In this document: positions 62,626 through 64,000 of the stretch, piece by piece
How positions within the stretch are numbered: position 1 is the first letter of the stretch
Layout of the letters: every line of letters starts with the position of its first letter
Source of the DNA: CAJQLB01 sp041392065
GTDB lineage: Bacteria > Bacteroidota > Bacteroidia > Flavobacteriales > Flavobacteriaceae
Assembly: GCA_041392065.1 (NCBI GenBank)
Contig: JAWKMU010000005.1
Span: forward strand, 124,001-188,000
Reading direction: 5' to 3'
Length of the DNA stretch: 64,000 nucleotides
The notes under the pieces: model-generated
What the model saw: the letters and a program-made list of their open reading frames with translations, nothing else
The model's database searches: none
Told to the model about the DNA's origin: nothing
Made by a program: the position numbers and the translations under genes

Positions 62626-64000
62626 ATGCAATCCATACATTATATAGATTCAAAATGGTTAGACTTAAAAACTATTCATGATTTAGTACAATCATCAAAA
62701 AAAATACAATTGTCTAAAGATGCTGTTGAACGTATTACTAATTGCATAGCGTATTTAGATAACAAAGTAAAAACCAATAAAAGTCCTATTTATGGTATTA
62801 ACACAGGTTTTGGTTCATTATATAATGTAAAGATTAATACCAAAGACCTTACTAAACTTCAAGAAAACTTAGTATTGTCTCATGCTTGTGGTATAGGAGA
62901 TTACGTGCCACAGGATGTTGTTAAATTGATGTTGTTCTTTAAAATACAATCGTTAAGTTATGGACATAGTGGTGTGCAGCTGGAAACAGTAAATAGACTA
63001 ATCGAGTTTTATAACAATGATGTGTTACCAGTTGTTTACACACAAGGATCATTAGGAGCTTCTGGAGATTTAGCACCTTTAGCACATTTAAGTTTGCCTT
63101 TGATTGGTAGAGGAGAAGTGTGGTATAAAGATAAAATTGTAAGTACAGAAAAAATTTATAAGGAATTTAATTGGCAACCTATTGAGTTGCAATCTAAAGA
63201 AGGACTTGCTCTTTTAAATGGCACACAATTTATGAGTGCTTATGGCATACATTTACTTTTAGAAAGTTATAAGCTTTCCTATCTCGCTGATTTAGTTGGT
63301 GCAATATCATTAGAAGCCTTTGATGGAAGAATAGAACCATTTGATGAATTAGTTCATTTGGTAAGACCACATAACGGACAAATAAAAACAGCATCAAGAA
63401 TAAAAGAGTTTTTACAAGGAAGCGAATTAATATCCCAAAAAAAGAAACATGTACAAGACCCTTATTCGTTTAGATGCATGCCTCAAGTACATGGAGCAAC
63501 AAAAGATACCTTAGAATTTGTGGCTAAAACTTTTATAACTGAAATAAACTCCGTTACAGATAATCCAAACGTATTTATAAAGGAAGACAAAATAATTTCA
63601 GGCGGAAATTTTCATGGACAACCTTTAGCATTAGCGTTAGATTATTTAAAAATAGCCATGGCAGAGTTAGGAAATATTTCTGAGCGAAGAACTTTTCAGT
63701 TGGTCTCTGGCTCAAGAGGTCTACCAAATTTTTTGGTAAATAATCCTGGTTTAAATTCAGGTTTCATGATTCCTCAGTACACAGCAGCAAGCATAGTTAG
63801 TGCAAACAAACAGCTTGCAACTCCAGCATCTGTAGATTCTATTGTTTCGTCAAACGGACAAGAAGATCATGTAAGCATGGGAGCCAACGCAGCAACACAA
63901 GCTTACACTTTAGTTTACAACTTGGAAAGCATTATTGCTATTGAACTTATGTGTGCATCTCAAGCCTTGCAATTTAGGCTACCAGCTAAAACTTCACAGT
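62626..64000 (+). CDS. hutH: Histidine ammonia-lyase, 3' end outside the window
   Basis: From ATG 62626 the frame stays open to the end of the window, giving 458 residues of about 500. The MIO-forming Ala145-Ser146-Gly147 lies in GSLGASGDLAPLAHLSLP. YGINTGFGSL near residue 65 and GGNFHGQPLALALDY near 340 match the family, as do FQLVSGSRGLPNFL and SVDSIVSSNGQEDHVSMGAN. It removes ammonia from histidine to give urocanate. The rest of the hut pathway is not visible. Confidence 0.95.
   Translation, partial: MQSIHYIDSKWLDLKTIHDLVQSSKKIQLSKDAVERITNCIAYLDNKVKTNKSPIYGINTGFGSLYNVKINTKDLTKLQENLVLSHACGIGDYVPQDVVKLMLFFKIQSLSYGHSGVQLETVNRLIEFYNNDVLPVVYTQGSLGASGDLAPLAHLSLPLIGRGEVWYKDKIVSTEKIYKEFNWQPIELQSKEGLALLNGTQFMSAYGIHLLLESYKLSYLADLVGAISLEAFDGRIEPFDELVHLVRPHNGQIKTASRIKEFLQGSELISQKKKHVQDPYSFRCMPQVHGATKDTLEFVAKTFITEINSVTDNPNVFIKEDKIISGGNFHGQPLALALDYLKIAMAELGNISERRTFQLVSGSRGLPNFLVNNPGLNSGFMIPQYTAASIVSANKQLATPASVDSIVSSNGQEDHVSMGANAATQAYTLVYNLESIIAIELMCASQALQFRLPAKTSQ

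Overview
The window looks like chromosomal DNA from a marine member of the Flavobacteriaceae (Bacteroidota). The evidence is a strongly A+T-rich sequence, weak or absent Shine-Dalgarno sequences, several matches to the Bacteroidota promoter pattern (TTTG, about 20 bases, TAnnTTTG), a TonB-dependent receptor with an N-terminal carboxypeptidase-regulatory-like domain, many lipoproteins, and families such as DUF3667, DUF5916, YfhO-like and BatA-like proteins. I see no rRNA, tRNA, CRISPR array, prophage or intact insertion sequence. Most genes are housekeeping or conserved family genes; the accessory material is small and scattered.

Layout. 1-4.4 kb: end of an envelope-glycan cluster (YfhO-like protein, glycosyltransferase, flippase). 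4.5-9.7 kb: a secreted Tyr/Arg-rich protein, a DUF3667 protein and uvrA. 9.7-15.6 kb: a sigma factor with a tiny downstream gene, an acetolactate-decarboxylase-like lipoprotein, nth and bcp on interleaved divergent promoters, a large conserved protein of unknown function, and a metallo-hydrolase. 15.5-24.4 kb (mostly minus strand): an esterase, a dihydroorotase-like protein lacking its metal ligands, a BatA-like protein, then an operon of S10 peptidase, sialidase-fold lipoprotein and glycosyltransferase, and a TIGR02757-type gene. 24.2-25.2 kb: a membrane-protein gene between two direct repeats, one of them a stray copy of the start of the TIGR02757-type gene. 25-30.8 kb: a secreted hydrolase, a LolD-like ATPase, a DUF5916 protein behind a TGAT repeat, folE. 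30.8-35.2 kb: a TonB-receptor cluster, probably for a metal. 35.2-39.8 kb: DUF937 protein, serA and serC, LuxC-type acyl-CoA reductase and a divergent ferredoxin. 39.9-41.1 kb: a decayed stretch with a membrane-protein gene broken by a stop codon. 41.1-47.4 kb: ychF and a parE-X-parC operon with an overlapping membrane protein in the middle. 47.4-55.9 kb: NTF2-like protein, amidohydrolase, YebC, pterin dehydratase, epimerase, glutaminase, gcvT, penicillin acylase. 56-64 kb: thrA-thrB-thrC, the NAD(P)HX repair enzyme and the start of hutH.

How genes work together. thrABC makes threonine from aspartate. SerA and SerC supply two of three serine steps, and GcvT belongs to the glycine cleavage system that shares one-carbon flow with them. 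Nth, UvrA and Bcp cover oxidative and bulky DNA damage and peroxide. ParE and ParC form topoisomerase IV. No single large new system is evident. The best leads are the 825-bp repeat-plus-gene unit at 24.2-25.2 kb, the His/Cys-rich proteins of the TonB-receptor cluster, the sigma factor with its 49-residue partner, the membrane protein inside the topoisomerase IV operon, the metal-free dihydroorotase-like protein, and the nth/bcp shared promoter.
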